A stretch of 64,000 nucleotides of DNA from Oxyruncus cristatus (GCA_013399855.1 VXAY01000162.1:1-64000); one strand, 5' to 3'. Shown: positions 1 through 13,714, numbered from the stretch's first letter. Made by a program: numbers and translations. The notes: generated from the letters alone by a model not told the origin.

Positions 1-3000
1 AAATACCCAAGGCAAAAACCTGCACGCGCAACATCCCTCCCACACAGTGGGGTAGGGGGGAAGGGAAAAGTTCCCTGTTTAGTTTTGTAGAACAAGTGAA
101 CCTGTGACATCAGGTTGATTCTTTGGTGCCTAAGAAGCATGAGTGCTGTTTTCATTTTTTTCTCAATGTAGGCACTAACAAGATTTCTTACTTCTTAGTA
201 GTTACCTCTTCTCATGAAATTTGTAGAAACTTAACCAGCATTACAAGTTCTGCCTCTGTCCAGCATATTCAAAATTAGCCAACAGATTCAAAAGTTGTTT
301 AGCGAATCCCAGAACGGGTAGATAAGAAGCATGGTGCAGCAGTATTCTATCTTTAGGAAATGAAGGGAATAAATAAACCAATCGTAATTTACCTATTTTT
401 GTTATTATATTTTGTTGTATCCTTTTTGATGAGTCACTCTTAGTGCAGTTTCTTTCAAATCTTCCTCTTGAATAAGTATAGAGGCATATAAAGTACAGTA
501 CGTATTTACATTTCAGGAGAACTCGATTTGAAATAAATCATGATTAAGGATGAAGATAAGAAAACTTGTTTCTTGAGGTACACTTGTTTGAAGTATAGGT
601 ATCTAATCATATTGGCTTATCTTTGTATTAAATAAAGAGAACATAATATCCAGGAGTACTGAAACAACAGTCAATGTATAAAAAAATACAGGGTTTTTAT
701 TGTTCTGTAGGGCTTTTGCTCAAGAGACTGGGAAGTGTTTTATGCAGGAAGTAGGTATCACTGCTGTTATAAAATTGAAAAGGGAGTTTAGGCAGTCTTA
801 TTAAACTTAACTAAGGCAAAATACAGTTGGGAATGAAATTTTAAACTTCTGAGACCTAGGACATAATTTTTTTCTAATATTTATAGAAAGTTGTTTCTGT
901 GGTAAGCCTTATAAGCCTTTTTTAAATCACCCAAGGTTTAAACCTTTATTTATTTAAACATAAACCTTATAAGGTTTAAATAAAATGCAACATTGTTTGA
1001 ACAATCACAATAAAGATATTCACATTTAAGAAATGTGTTGCATAATATCTACTTTTCATGGATCTCTTGTAGTAACAAGACTGCAACACTGCATCCTGTG
1101 TAATTATAATGATTATTCCGAAATTGAACTGGGAACAGGAGATGAAGCAACATTTCAGAAAATAGTTTTCTTCTGTGTGGTGGTCAAAAAGCTCCTAAGG
1201 ACAAACTGTAATTATTTCTTTAGAATAAGCAGATACAGGCTCTGTAAGTTATAAAGGTTTCAAAAGAGCAGTTACGGCACTTTGTGTCAATAATCTATGG
1301 ATCACAAGTTGCCTAAAGGGAATGTTAACTCCAGAAAGTGAGTTTTGCTTTTCTGGAAAAACGTGTAAATGAATTTGCCATCCTTCAAGGGCTTCTCAAG
1401 TAAAATTTCAGCTTCCTTATTGTGCCCTGAGTAATGAAGTACAGAGCATTGTAACCAGGCTTGAAGCCAGAAAAAGAACAGAAAAATGGTGTTTGTGATT
1501 TGTAAAACATGAAATAGAGCTCTGGAAACATCTGCTGCTTTGTATGTATCATTGGTTGTATGATTTTACATATACAGAGGTCTCATAGGAGAGAAGTGTT
1601 AAACTAAGAGAAAAGCATATGATAAAAGCCTTTGTTGGTTGTTGCTATTTCACTCTGACAGAATGGGAGGAAAGGGAAGAGCAAATAAATCCAAATCTTG
1701 GAAATAAACCTAAATCACCAGAGAAAACATTTACTAATAAATGAACTAGGCCTCCTAATGAATTTCTATGTAGCTGAATATATCTTTATGTTGCCAAACG
1801 TCAGACAGATGCTGCACATATCCCACAAGTTACTAATCGGAAGGAAGGGGTTAGAGGCACAAGGTCTATTCCCTTGAACAGCAAAGTCTGCTGTTGCAGG
1901 TGATGCCTTCCTGGGCCAGCCTAACCAGAATAGGAAAAAGATACATGAGCCACATTTGTCTAGAAGCAAATTCCACACACTGAAGGAATGCTGGATGCCA
2001 AAATGGAGAGACACGGATCTGCGAATCCAGGATTCATCCCAGCCGAGGTCATCCAGGGTGCAGGCTTGTCGTGACACAGAGTGTACGTTTGGTTGTAATC
2101 CAAGCAATGGATTAGTGCCAAAGTCCACACTGTGATTAAAAACCTTACATAAAGAACTCGTTGCTTACAAATTTGCAAAGTCTTAAGTATTTGGGCGGAG
2201 ACTCTTCATGCCTTTTATGTTCAAGGTTACGAAAATTCAGTGAAAAAAATTCTTGGTGTTTTCTGAGAATCATTTGAGGGAAAAAGAAAAAAAAGATATG
2301 GTTTAAAAAGAAAAGGTATTTGATCAAGAAAGAAAATGAATGAGCAGTATAATTCAAATCAAAGGATCTCAAACCCTATGTTTTCCAACTTTTCAGACTT
2401 CATAAGTAGCATTTCCTTAACCCAGGTTTCATGTGTTGCTACTTTATATCGCAGTAGCCATTGTAAGCAATGGATACAGAAACAAGAAGAAATTTACAGG
2501 GTAAAAGCCAAGAAACAATGAGCCAAGGTTTTTTGGTTTTTTCCTCTCAACATAGAAAAGATTGTCAGTAGAATAAATTAAATACTACAACTATAGGCGT
2601 AGAAATATCAGAGTCAAAATTCTAATAAGTGAATTGTTTTTGGAAATGCTTATTAAAAATGATCACTGTTAAGTTTATCATTAAGCTAAGTAAAAAGAAA
2701 AAAATTAAAACATTTTTACTGGGAAAACTAAGAAAGGAAAAAAATGTAAAAGTTTTCTGATAAGTTTTACCAGAGTGCTTGCTGTATATCACTTTACTCC
2801 TTTTAAAACTCCTTTCTAAAAGATAAAAACCCAAATAACCTGTCATGTAATGTACTATTAAGCAGTTCTTATTTATTATTCTTACACAGAATGAAGAAGT
2901 ACCCAGAAATATATAAGATAATTTTCAAACAGAGACATTAATTTATCTGGCTATACAAATCATACAACCTAGATACTGCTAGCTCATGGGAAGCTCACAT

Positions 3001-6000
3001 AGACCAAAAAGTTAAGCACAATGATACAGAAGGCATGTATCCTTCTATTATCACTGAAAATAAAAAGCAGGAACACAACTATTATTCACACGATACTGTG
3101 TTTTCAAAATCAAATTGTCAAAGCTATCCTTTTGAAATACCTTTAATACATAATTCCAGGATGAACAATCCTTTCTCTTCTGCTCAGAAACATTTCCTTT
3201 CCTTGCAACTCTTTTTAGGCAATAACCATGAAAAAGATTTTATTGTCCCTTCTCCACAGCTGGATGAAGCTAGCTTTCTAACACAATCAAATTAATGAGG
3301 GAGAAAAGCAATTAAAATTGGGATTAATGACCTTGGCCTGATCTATGTCTGAAGGGAACTGAATAATAGCAAGGAACATGGATTCTGTTCCTTCAGACAT
3401 GGTTCACATACCCAGAGGAATACTTTTGTCATCCTCAGGACTGTCCCATAGATTGGGACCTCAGGTTCAAACAATAAAGTGCTAAACTGTCTTTTCTGCT
3501 TCCAAAGCTAAGACCCTAAAATGAGATGGTGAGCCAGTGGAGTTAAAGAGGATATAACCAATGTCAAGAAAAATTAAGAAAGGGGTGGAGGTTGGAATTT
3601 CTCACGCTGGAGAAAAGGAAAGGGGAGACATGACTGAGGGCAAGGGCATGCACTGGAAGCCCTAGTCAAGCCTGTATGTTCCCAGTAAGTAGCACTCCTG
3701 CTACTGCTGCTGAAGGAAAAACACTGTTCTGGGCAAACCATTCATCTCACCCAATAAGGCGTTTCTTATGTTCTTACTGCTTTCAGCTATACTTGTAAGT
3801 TATCTTAAATTATACATTTAATCAATGGAAAGATGGAGGTGAGTCAGGTCTATCGAGTTTCTTAAGGTTTTGTTCTATTATACAAACGTGGAAGTGAGGT
3901 AATTTTTTATAATAATGAAATTAGCCATATTAAGCTGTATATATCCTTTATGATTTTCTCGACATCAGGAAACATTTCTCGACATCAGGAAACATGGGAA
4001 CTGACTGTTCCCATCAGTCTCCAGCGTTCTACTGATGCTGTACATTGTATTGCAAAGTATGCATTGGTCTGCAACATGCAACCAATGCTTTTTTTGAGAG
4101 AAAAGCCTAGTAGCTCCCAGTTCACTGAAGTGTTGGGAAGTATCATATGGTTGTGAGGGCAGCTGATGGTGGGAAGTTGTTGACAAAACAGATTTGCAGT
4201 ACCCAAGCCCAGGAGATATGGGATCTGCATGGGCAACCGCATTGCTAAGCTCTTTTAATATTTTGGAAAACTTATTTTCTAAATCTCTTAGTTTTGTTGT
4301 TCCTATACTCTGGAGTTCCTACATTTAGTCAGAAACTTTTTTGAAGATGGCTGCATCAAACCAAACATTAGTTTTAAGAAAATGTTATGTTTCTTTGCTA
4401 AGCCTGTCATGGGAGTCATGAGTCCCTGAGATATCCATACTGAGGGAAGCAGTATCTCATTTCCACAAATATTCCTGGTTAATGCAATTGTGACTCTGGT
4501 TTTATAACTACCAAAAGTGAAGAAAAGGTTAACCTCAGGTACCGGATGGGCAGGAGAATAAAATGGATCTAACCATAGAAGAGGAAAGACCTTAGAGACG
4601 GGAATGTGACAATATGACAGAAATGATGTTGTTACAGCACACAATCAAGGAACCCATGAAATGGGGACAGATAGCACACATGTCTTGGAAGGAAGCCCAA
4701 TGGACTAGTAGCTGCAGCAGACAGTGACTGACTTACTTACAATGACAACAGAGGAACTACTTATTTCCCTGAGGAGCTTAGTGACAGGATTTGCTTAGAC
4801 TTCAAATGCAAGTTGGGCCAAAAGGCCGATGTCTTAGAGAAAATGAAAAGATACCAAATGCTCAACAGGCTGGAGTTGTTCAGAAACTGTCTCTTGAAGG
4901 TGGAGCTGGATTAGGAGCACTTCACAGGATGGCTGTTGATCTTAACTATAAATACACAAGCTCATGGAACCTGGGGGAGTAAGTTCCTCACCTGCTTTCA
5001 GACTTGAGGTTGGGAATCGCTACTATTGATAATGCAGCTAAAGCTTCTTATAAGAAGCTGGGACTGTCAAAAACATTGATGAAGTTGAAAGTGAACTGCA
5101 TCCTTTGATTTCTTTCTCCTATATTTATTAGGTCAAGTAGTCTGTGAAAAGATAACTTTCTGACAACATAATTTTCTCCAATAATCCATCTCTTCTGTTT
5201 TTTCTTATTTTTATAGATATTATAAACGAAAATGTACTAACATTTTCTAACTATCAAAATGAGCGATTATTACACCTTTTTTTTCTCTGTTAGGTCTATT
5301 CTTCTCTAAGGAGAGTTGTCTGTCTTCCATGATATCTCAAAGACAAGCAATAATGCAAACAAATCATCTTCTCTGCAGACTCTCATCCTTCATAACCTTA
5401 TTCTTTTAGTGCCATGGAAAAAGAGATACAGAAATAGCTAAAAGGGACTGATCAAGACATCAGTGAGTAGACCTCTGGCATCCTAAAAATGCATTTCCAG
5501 GCCTTGCATATTACAGACATGGCATACAGCATCATAGTTTAGCAGCAATGTTTATTCTCACTAAAGCAGAAGTAATTAAAATTATCACATGTACAGAGGC
5601 ACTTACAATTTTATATGAAAGGCAAACTTGGGACACACGCACCCACCCCTCACGCACCCACCTCCAGTTTTAATATGAAATAAGACAAAAACATAGAAAT
5701 AATTATCACTTTGATGTTGCAGGTGCTGTACTATTCAAAACACCTGTAACTAACAGGTACTCATTCTCACATACAGCTGGTAGCTGAAAGATACTCCTGC
5801 TTCAGTGACTTACCCACTCCATTCGACTGAGGCAGTATTTTTTAACAAAATTCTTTACTTATCTTTTCATAGATACAGCAATGTTTTGTTTGTTTGCTTA
5901 AATAATTATATTTTTTGCTACTTTCCACTAATTATTGAATCACTTGATTTCCAGGCAACTATTGTGACGATATAGATGTAAAATAGGTTTCATACAAAGA

Positions 6001-7804
6001 ATTCAATTTTGTCCAAAAGTCAGTTCACACTGACTTATGTTGTTTGAATGCCCCTATGAAAAAACCGAATCAGAGCCAGTAGTAATTTGGGAAAAGTCAG
6101 GTCAAATTGTAAGTAGTCTAAAAAAGTCATATACTTCCTCCACTTTGCTGGAAGGTAAGGAAGATATGTGAAGTATGAAAAAGATAGAGAGCATTTTTTT
6201 ATGTTTATGAGGCTCCATTCTTAAAAGAGGTGGTTATTATTTTTATAAAAGTTTAAGCAATATATTTATTAAATGGTTAAAAGAAATAGTTGTGGCAGAC
6301 CAAAGCACACTTTTATGTTGTCCAAGCTACTTATCCAAGCACAGAAAACCAATCTTCTATAGAAACAAGCCAATCTGTTGCCTTTCCTAAATCTGTTTAC
6401 TCATACCTAATTACAGATTGTCTCTTTCAGTATTCATTTTAAATAATAACTCAGATAAATAATTGTTGAATTATAGAAAGAACACAACAACAACTGAAAG
6501 AGAACAGATTTAACAAATGGTTCTATACTAAATAAGCTACAATATTTTGGTCAATATAATATAAAAGGTAGAAAATACAAGGAAAACAGTATTCAATTTA
6601 TTGTTTTGGCATTAACCTCGTCAAGGCCTCCTAAACCATAACAATCCCAAAATTACTCATCTGTCTGCTAGGCTTTTTAACTAGTTTTCGTTCACCGTAA
6701 CTGCAGGCTATGTAACTCAACTATTAATGTTCTTTTAAAACAAAACAAAGTGTAGAGACACTGCTCTCATGAAGTATTTTAAGAGGTTCTTAGAAAGGAC
6801 TTTGCTGTCCTTCGTCTATTTACAGGAAGAGAAGACAGAACAACAAAGTTAATCAAACTGTATCTTCTTCAGCATGACCCAATTACTAATGGTCTACATG
6901 GTGAACCTGGGTTCATCAATTCTGTCAGTACCACTTACTTTTCCCTGGAGGAAAAAGAAAATGGCTTTTTGAAAAACAGTCTTTTATACCTTTTTTAGAA
7001 AGGATGAGGAAGTGAATAAATACAGGGTAGCATCCTACAGCTGGGATTCCTTGGAAAGGGGCTAAAGCTGGGCTGCCTTGATGTGGCAATTTCATAAACT
7101 TGATTTGGTTTTCAGAGGATAAGACTACCCTTTAAATTTTAAAACAAAGCAACTTGTAGAGAACTATGCCTCTAACTCCTCCTAAAAAATTAAAGGACAA
7201 AAGTATGGGCCTAGGATACAGAGCTCTGACTGCAATCTAGAACACTGGCAATAGCTAGTGCCCAAAGAGCCACAGGGCAGTCAACAGAGAGGCCACGCTA
7301 GTTCAACAAACCATTAGTCTCAGAAATGAAGAAAAGGTATAAGAAAAAAAAAATCCAGAAATGAAAGAAAGAGTAAGATAGTAACAATTACTGCAAATAA
7401 GGAGATGAGAACTACAGATATTGGATAAGAAAGTTCTTTAGCAAATTTAAAGATGGGTCAGTGCTGAGACTTTATTGTCTTCAGAGAATGAAACCCGTTC
7501 CTCAGGAGAAAAAAACTCCAATCATATTTATTCATTTGGTGATTCACTTTTTAGATGAAACATAATATTTATTATAAAGAACAGTTAACTTCTGTCAAAA
7601 CCCAATCAAGCAATCTTTATATAGGTATGTCACACAATAACGAGGGTTAAAGTCTTTACATTATAAAAGCAATACCTGAAAACGTTCCAAAGTTCAATTT
7701 TAAAATAACTGTATCCTGATAATTTGCATACAAAAGTTTTTATAGTGCTGCCTGACAAGCTCTATGCACCATTAACATGGCTTTCCAGCAACTCTTGAAA
7801 CAGT
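1..7804. other. Intergenic, no gene recognised
   Basis: AT-rich sequence. Open frames are short (at most 120 codons), overlap in several frames and show no known motif. In human, YIPF7 lies on this side of GUF1, but I see none of its exons here. Confidence 0.6.
3956..3995 (+). repeat. 20-bp tandem duplication
   Basis: TTCTCGACATCAGGAAACAT occurs twice in exact tandem (3956-3975 and 3976-3995). Confidence 0.9.
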
Positions 7805-8800
7805 CAGTTCCAGAACAGTGACAGAGAGGAAACGTGTTTCAGCTTTTAAAGACGGCAATTATAGACCTGTCATCTTGATGTCAATCACATTCAAAATAGT
7901 GGAAAGAATGCTACAGGACTATAATCAGGAATTAAAGGAGGATAACATAATTAATGCCAGTCAACCTGGAACTGTGAAAAATATAATGCATCAAAGTAGA
8001 ATTTAGAATAAGGTTACAAGGTAAGTTGACAAAGGTGGTAGATAACACTCTCCAAATAGAACATGTAGATTTCTATATGGTATATGACTTAACATGCTAT
8101 TTTTAATTATAAAATTGCAGCAAAACAACTTTCACACTGTACATCAAATACACTGGTGCACTTGAAGGTCTCTAAGGTATGGTGAGAGGAAATGATCATC
8201 AAGAACTTGTGTTTCTAGTGGAAGTCTAGCAGAGTTTTTCCTTGCTTGTACACATTTTAAAAATTCTGTTTATTATCTCTGGGAAAGTAATTTCTAATAG
8301 AATTAAAAATAACACAAAGATTGAGGATTATTTAGACAATGAGAAGGACAAGTCACCGATACAAAGCTATCTGAATTGTATTGTAAATTGGGCATAATCA
8401 AAGCTGGTCTCTGTGATGGGACCAAATGTAGTTACCCATCTAGGAATAAAGAAAGTGGTTTCTGCTTATATGGCGGCAGCATCAGCTTCAGAAACTTTGT
8501 GGCAACATAATTACCTTTGAACACATAAGTAGGTCAATAATGAAAAAGGGAAGGCCATGCTACTAGCTTTTTCTCATGAAAAAATTATTAGTAGAGAGCG
8601 ATGCAAATATGATAGGAAAATCAACTAAATGAGAAATAAAGGAAAACAATAAAAAATGTAATTACTTCAATGAAAACCCTAGGGAACTTAGTCTAACTTA
8701 CAAAGAACTGTTTAATGGAGAATTACTGATCAGGTAAGAACTTATGGAGGAGAGAAACTTTCCTGGTAGTTTTTTCAGTCCTGGTAACAGGCAGTTGATA
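7805..8800 (+). mobile_element. Ancient LINE (CR1/L3-like) remnants
   Basis: A short frame reads FKDGNYRPVILMSITFKIVE, a decayed version of the NYRP.SLTS..(K)..E block of CR1-clade reverse transcriptase. Downstream traces such as ACCCATCTAGGAATAAAGAA resemble the LHLG(T)KN block. Many stops; edges are approximate. Confidence 0.42.
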
Positions 8801-9870
8801 ATCGAGTAATGCAGAATAGATATAATCCCACTTTTTTAAAGATTTAAAACTAGACAGCTGTTAAAGTAAGCATCCCATGTGAGAAAGGATTCTGTATCAC
8901 TGACAGCTTTCTAAATCAAGGCTCCTTAGTTTTTATTAATAACTGTATTCTAATACAAAGAAGAATTAAATCCAGAAAAATGTTAGAAACTTTATTATGT
9001 ACAAGTGAAATATAAAAGGGTTTTTTGGTCTTCTATCCAGATACATATGATACTTTTTTGAGTATTTTGAAATGCCTAGACTGAGCTTTAGATTAGTTCA
9101 ATTTACTCCATTAAATTTATCTATTCGGAATGCAACAACATATTCCTTACAAAGTACGTTGTAAGATTAAGAAGATTCCATATGTTATAGGTTTGCCTGT
9201 TTTAAAGAAAACAAACAAAAAACCAAACCAACAAATAATAATAAAAAAACAGCTGGGAATTTTTTCCCTGTACCACTATGAATGAAAAGTGTGAACGTGG
9301 GAGGGAAAGGGGGTGCTTAGAGTGATTCCCACGCACACTAGAGCTAGACAGTAGCCCCATATTTCAAGCTAATCGGCCCAGAAGACTGGTGGGGGGAGGC
9401 GAGTTTTTCTCCAGAGTACACCGCAGGTTTTTACTTTACTTTTACCGGCCTTTTAGGGGGTGTGCAGGGTGGAGAAGCAAGCTCCGGGTTCAGGGTTTTT
9501 TTCTCCTCGGCGGGGCCGCCGGTTCTTCGGGTCCTGAGGGAGGTCCCAGTTTCGCCTCCCACCCCTCGTGTCCTGTTCTGCCCGCGGCCCGTGCGCCTCC
9601 CTCGGAGCTGCCAAGGACCGGGGGGCTCCGCTTCGCTCTGCAGTAAGAGAGTCCCTGGGGAGCCGCACCCCACCTCTGCTGTCACCGAAACTGTCAGCAT
9701 CTTGTGAGCTTTTCCCCTTTCTTCCTCCGTTTCCCCGCCCTTCGCCGGACAGCCCGGCATCCCGGTCCCTCGCAGGATGCCGCTTTGGTGGCTGAGAGTG
9801 GGGGACCCACCCTGGGGTCTCGAACCGGCGGCACGGCCGAGACCGCCATTGGGCACGTGGGGCTCGTCTG

Positions 9871-9886
9871 CAGCGCCCCCTGCCGG
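9871..9886 (-). promoter_or_regulatory. CTCF-type motif 1
   Basis: Plus strand CAGCGCCCCCTGCCGG, the reverse complement of the CTCF core CCRGCAGGGGGCGCTG. The motif therefore points left. Identical to the second copy 58 bp away. Confidence 0.7.
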
Positions 9887-9928
9887 CCCCGTGGAGCAAC
9901 AGCAGGCGCCGCTCCTCCAGAGGGCCAA

Positions 9929-9944
9929 CAGCGCCCCCTGCCGG
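9929..9944 (-). promoter_or_regulatory. CTCF-type motif 2
   Basis: A second exact CAGCGCCCCCTGCCGG, same orientation as the one at 9871. Paired same-facing CTCF sites are common at strong domain boundaries. Confidence 0.7.
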
Positions 9945-10038
9945 TCTTGGTTAGAATTGCGCCGAAAGGCGGAAGGAACTGGTTTTGGGTGGGATTTTGG
10001 GTGCGGGATTGTTGTTTGCTTTTTGTTCTTTTGTTGTG

Positions 10039-12115
10039 CTACCTATATACACCATGGCTAGGCTTCGCGAACGAAGATTTGAGAAGGACTCTACCCATGC
10101 TTGCTACAAGCACGTTGATGGCTAAGAAGGCCAATGTGAGATAGACAAGTCTGGTTGCAAAAGGCACAGCACAAAGTCTCCTTAGGCAGTATTGGCAAGA
10201 TTCGGTTCTTTCTGCGTTGTCTTTTGTCCTCAGAAATGATTCTGTGTGTGTTCTCAAAAGAAGCAGCAGAGTTATAAATAGTGTGTCTCCATGTCTCCCG
10301 ACTGGAGGCCAGAGTAGACCAATGATGATGATCAATATGGCCAAGCTGAGATATTGTTTCAGGGAGTCCTTGTATCTCTTCTTCGGGGCTCCTCTCTTGC
10401 GGCAGCCAGTGGCGAGTTCGCCATAGAGCACTTGGGGAGTGCTCTTGGGGAGGCGGTGGTCCTCCATCCTGGAGACGTGCCCTGCCCAACGCAGCTGTGT
10501 TCTCAGCAGCATGGCCTCAATACTCGTGACCGCTGCCTGTTCAAAAACAGACACATTAGTCACATAAGTCAGTCCAGTGGATGTTTAGGATTGTACGGAG
10601 GCAACCCTGATGGAAGCGTTCTAAGAGTCGCAAATGGTGGCAGTAAATGACCCATGATTCGGACCCATATAAAAGAGCAGACAAAGCAAGGGCTCTGTAA
10701 ACACTAATCTTTGTACTTTTCTTCAGGTGTTTATTACACCAAACTCTTTTACGGAGTTTCCCGAAAGCTCTATATGCCTTCGCTAACCTGTTGTCTATCT
10801 CTTTGTCAATTTTACCGTCTGAGGAGATGATGCTTCCCAAATAATTAAACTGCTGCACTGACTTGAGCTCCCATTCACCAATGGTGATATGGGGATGATG
10901 GAAGACTTCCTGAGGTGCAGGTTGGTAGAAAACTTCTGTCTTCTTCAAGCTGACTTCCAGCCCAAAAAGCTCAGCAGCCTCTGCAAAGCAGGATGTTAAA
11001 TGCTGCAGAGCTGCTTCTATGTGGGCAACGAGGGTGGCATCGTCAGCAAAAAGCAGCTCACGGACAAGATGATTGAGAGTCTTGGTGTGGGCTTTCAGTC
11101 GCCTTAGGTTGAACAGGCTTCCATCAGTACGATATCGGATGTAGATATCGTTTCTTAATATAGGTCTGCCGTGGCCCTTTGGAGCATCATGCTGAAGAGG
11201 ATCGTGAATAAAGTTGGTGCAAGAATGCAACCTTGTTTCATGCCATTGGTAACTAGAAAGGGCTCAGAAAGTGCGTCGCCATATCTGACTTGGCCTCGCT
11301 GATCCTCATGAAGCAAAATGATCATTTTGAGGAACTTAGGGGGACATCCTAATCGTTCCAAAATCTGCCACAGACCTTTTCTGCTCACAGCATCAAAAGC
11401 TTTATTGAAGTCAACAGAAGTTACATAGAGTCCTTTATTCTGTTCCCTACACTTCTCTTGCAGCTGTTTGAGAACAAATACCATGTCTGTGGTGCTCCTA
11501 TTGGCTCTGAAACCACATTGGCTTTCAGATAGAAGGTCTTCTGTGATAGGGGGTATCAGTCTGTTCAAAAGTATTCTTGGAAGGATTTTACCAGCTGCCC
11601 TGGAGCTTTACTGGAGAGCAAAGTAATACCTCAGTAATTTGAACAGTCTGATTTATCTCCTTTCTTCTTATACAGAGTGAAGATGACTGCATCACAAAGA
11701 TCTGCTGGTGGTAACTCACCTAGTTCCCAATAACACACCACAAACTCATGGAATTTAGCATGGAGTGCTTGGCCTCCATGCTTCCAGACGGAATTCCAGG
11801 TGGAATTCCATCAACCCCAGCTGCCTTGCCAATTTTCACCTGCTGTATGGCCTTAAGAGTTTCTCCCATAGTAGGGGCAATGTCCAGTTCATTTTTTACT
11901 GGTTGTGGTGTAATGTACTGAATTGCTGAGCCTTGAACTACTCGGTTGGTACTGAAAAGAGTCTGGAAATGTTCAGACCAACGATTCAGAATGGAAGTTT
12001 TATCTGTGAGAAGTGTTTGACCATCTGCACTGAGTAAAGGGCTTCGAACCTGGTGTGTGGGTCCATACACTGCTTTCAAGGCCTCATAGAATCCTCTGTA
12101 ATCAACCAAATGCAC
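10039..12115 (-). pseudogene. Reverse-transcriptase pseudogene of the RTE-like element
   Basis: Four open segments (11720-12115, 11155-11568, 10556-11230, 10039-10563) carry consecutive parts of one RT polyprotein but lie in different frames. A stop-rich join occurs at 11569-11719. Motifs run in the correct order from the fingers/palm to the C-terminal KKRYKD and zinc finger, so this is one decayed gene and not several genes. Confidence 0.85.
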
Positions 12116-12330
12116 ATAATTGAATCTTTTCTGCTAGATCGATCCACCACTTGTTCTGGATGTCTCGAAGTTTCTGTTGGAGCTTACTGCATGCGAGATG
12201 AAAGGCTGCTTTTCTTACACATAAAGCCTTCAGTAAAGGGCTATTATTTTTTTTCTTCTTTCTCCACATTTCCTCGACGGGAGCCTCTTAATTTTGGATT
12301 CACAATTGCTTAGTGGGGGAAGCTTGGTCT
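10043..12330 (-). mobile_element. RTE-like non-LTR retrotransposon, 5'-truncated, frameshifted, with terminal zinc finger
   Basis: Minus-strand pieces in order: VRKAAFHLACSKLQQKLRDI (about 12.2 kb), KAAGVDGIPPGIP (11720-12115), the RT core with QCGFRANRSTTDM, DFNKAFDAVSRKGLWQ and GMKQGCILAPTLF (11155-11568), then LLFADDATLV, SLKKTEVF and ISVYRALALSALLYGSES (10556-11230), then LRWAGHVSRMEDHRLPK and RKRGAPKKRYKD (10039-10563). A terminal finger reads CAFCNQTCLSHIGLLSHQRA followed by C (10091-10489). FADD is the RT catalytic motif. The endonuclease is missing, and several frameshifts lie between pieces. The family is certain as a non-LTR retrotransposon; the RTE-like clade call is inference. Confidence 0.85.
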
Positions 12331-12509
12331 TCCTCATAACTCACCCTCCTTAGCAAACACTTCTGTTTCGTTAAACTGAGACACCCTATAAAGCTAACTG
12401 GATAGTACAAGGGTGGAGACACATTTTAAAATGCTGCATTTCTATGAAGAAGCAATGTCATTAGAAATAAAAAGCATTTTTCTCAACATGCAATTTATCA
12501 AAATAATGG

Positions 12510-13216
12510 AATCATAGAATAGTTTGGGTTGCAAGGGAGCTTTTAAAAGTCATCTACTCCAAACCTCCTGCAATAAGCAGGGGCATGTTCAACTAGATCG
12601 AGTTGCTCAGAGTCCTGTCCAAATTGACCTTGAATATTCCTAGGGATGGGGCATCTACCACCTCTCTGGGCAACCTGTTCTAGTGTTTCACCATCCTCAT
12701 TGTAAAAATCTTCTTCTCTATGTCTAATCTAAATCAACTCTCCTTCAGTTTATTACCATTACCCTGCTAAAAAGTCTGTCCCCATCTTTGTTATAGATCC
12801 CCTTCAAGTACTGAAAGACTGCAGTGAGGTCTCTCTGGAGCCTTCTCTTCTCCAGGCTGAACAGCCCCAGCTCTCCCAGCGTTTCCTTGTAGGAGAAGTC
12901 CTCCAGCCCAGTTATCATCTTCGTGGCCTTTCTCTGGACCTCCACCAATAGGTCCACATCCTTCCTGTGCTGGGGACCCAGAGCTGGATGCAGCACTGCA
13001 GGTGGACTCTCACCAGAGTGGAGTAGAGGGGCAGAATCCCCTCCCTCGCCCTTCTGGCCACGCTGCTTTTGATGCAGCCCAGGACACAACTGGCTCCCTG
13101 GGCTGCAAGTGCTCATTGCCAGCTCATGTCCAGCCTCTCATCCACCAGCACCCCAAGACCTTCTTGGCAGGGCGGATCTCAAACTGTTCATCCCCCACCT
13201 TGTATAGACACCAGGG
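12510..13216 (-). mobile_element. CR1 LINE, 5'-truncated, minus orientation
   Basis: The plus strand begins with the CR1 tail (GGAATCATAGAATAG). On the minus strand a fragment reads [39 protein letters not shown], the usual CR1 reverse-transcriptase C-terminus. Broken and inactive. Confidence 0.9.
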
Positions 13217-13714
13217 ATGAACCTATTAAACATGTTCAAACTATTTTGTAAACACAAATCAAGTCAATAGGAACCCATCTAATACTCATTAAGCCCTCTC
13301 AAGAAAATCTCAAAATAGGCAATTTTCCATTAGACTGGTAAATTCATGCAAAGCACCTCACTCTGTATATTAAGAACATAATATAGGGGATAGGAAGGGA
13401 AAGAAACATTTTTAATCACTGCTTATTAAAATATGTTGGAATTATGAGCCCAAGGAATTAAACAGAATATAATCCTAAAATATTGTCTTTCTGGTAGGTA
13501 AAATATAAAAGATTAATGTCTTATCTGAAAAAGGCTTCCATTATAAAGAATAAAAAGCAATTATGCTGTTAAGTTACCTATTTCACTACATACTCTGTTT
13601 CCTATGTAGGCTATGGCCTAGAAACATGCAGTTTGGCATAATTTATAGAAAAAAAGGAAAAATTCCATTTTTTCTTTTTATTAAAAAGACTTCAGTAATA
13701 TCAGATATTTTCAT

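Larger units (their letters stand above)
9380..10000. promoter_or_regulatory. Orphan CpG island
   Basis: GC- and CpG-rich block of about 600 bp between AT-rich flanks, with no coding exon I can recognise on either strand. It contains an E-box CACGTG at 9854-9859 and two CTCF-type motifs. It may be the promoter of an unannotated or noncoding transcript or an insulator. Open frames inside it are composition artefacts. Confidence 0.7.

Noticed and set aside
1766..2128. 120-codon minus-strand frame
   Set aside because: No recognisable domain and no matching splice or promoter context; not YIPF7, which would be expected on this side.
9431..9928. 165- and 148-codon minus-strand frames in the 9.4-10.0 kb CpG island
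   Set aside because: Stop-poor because of GC content; overlapping open frames on both strands and no motif.
10039..11568. Separate host genes for the frames at 10.0-11.6 kb
   Set aside because: They are consecutive pieces of one frameshifted retrotransposon polyprotein.
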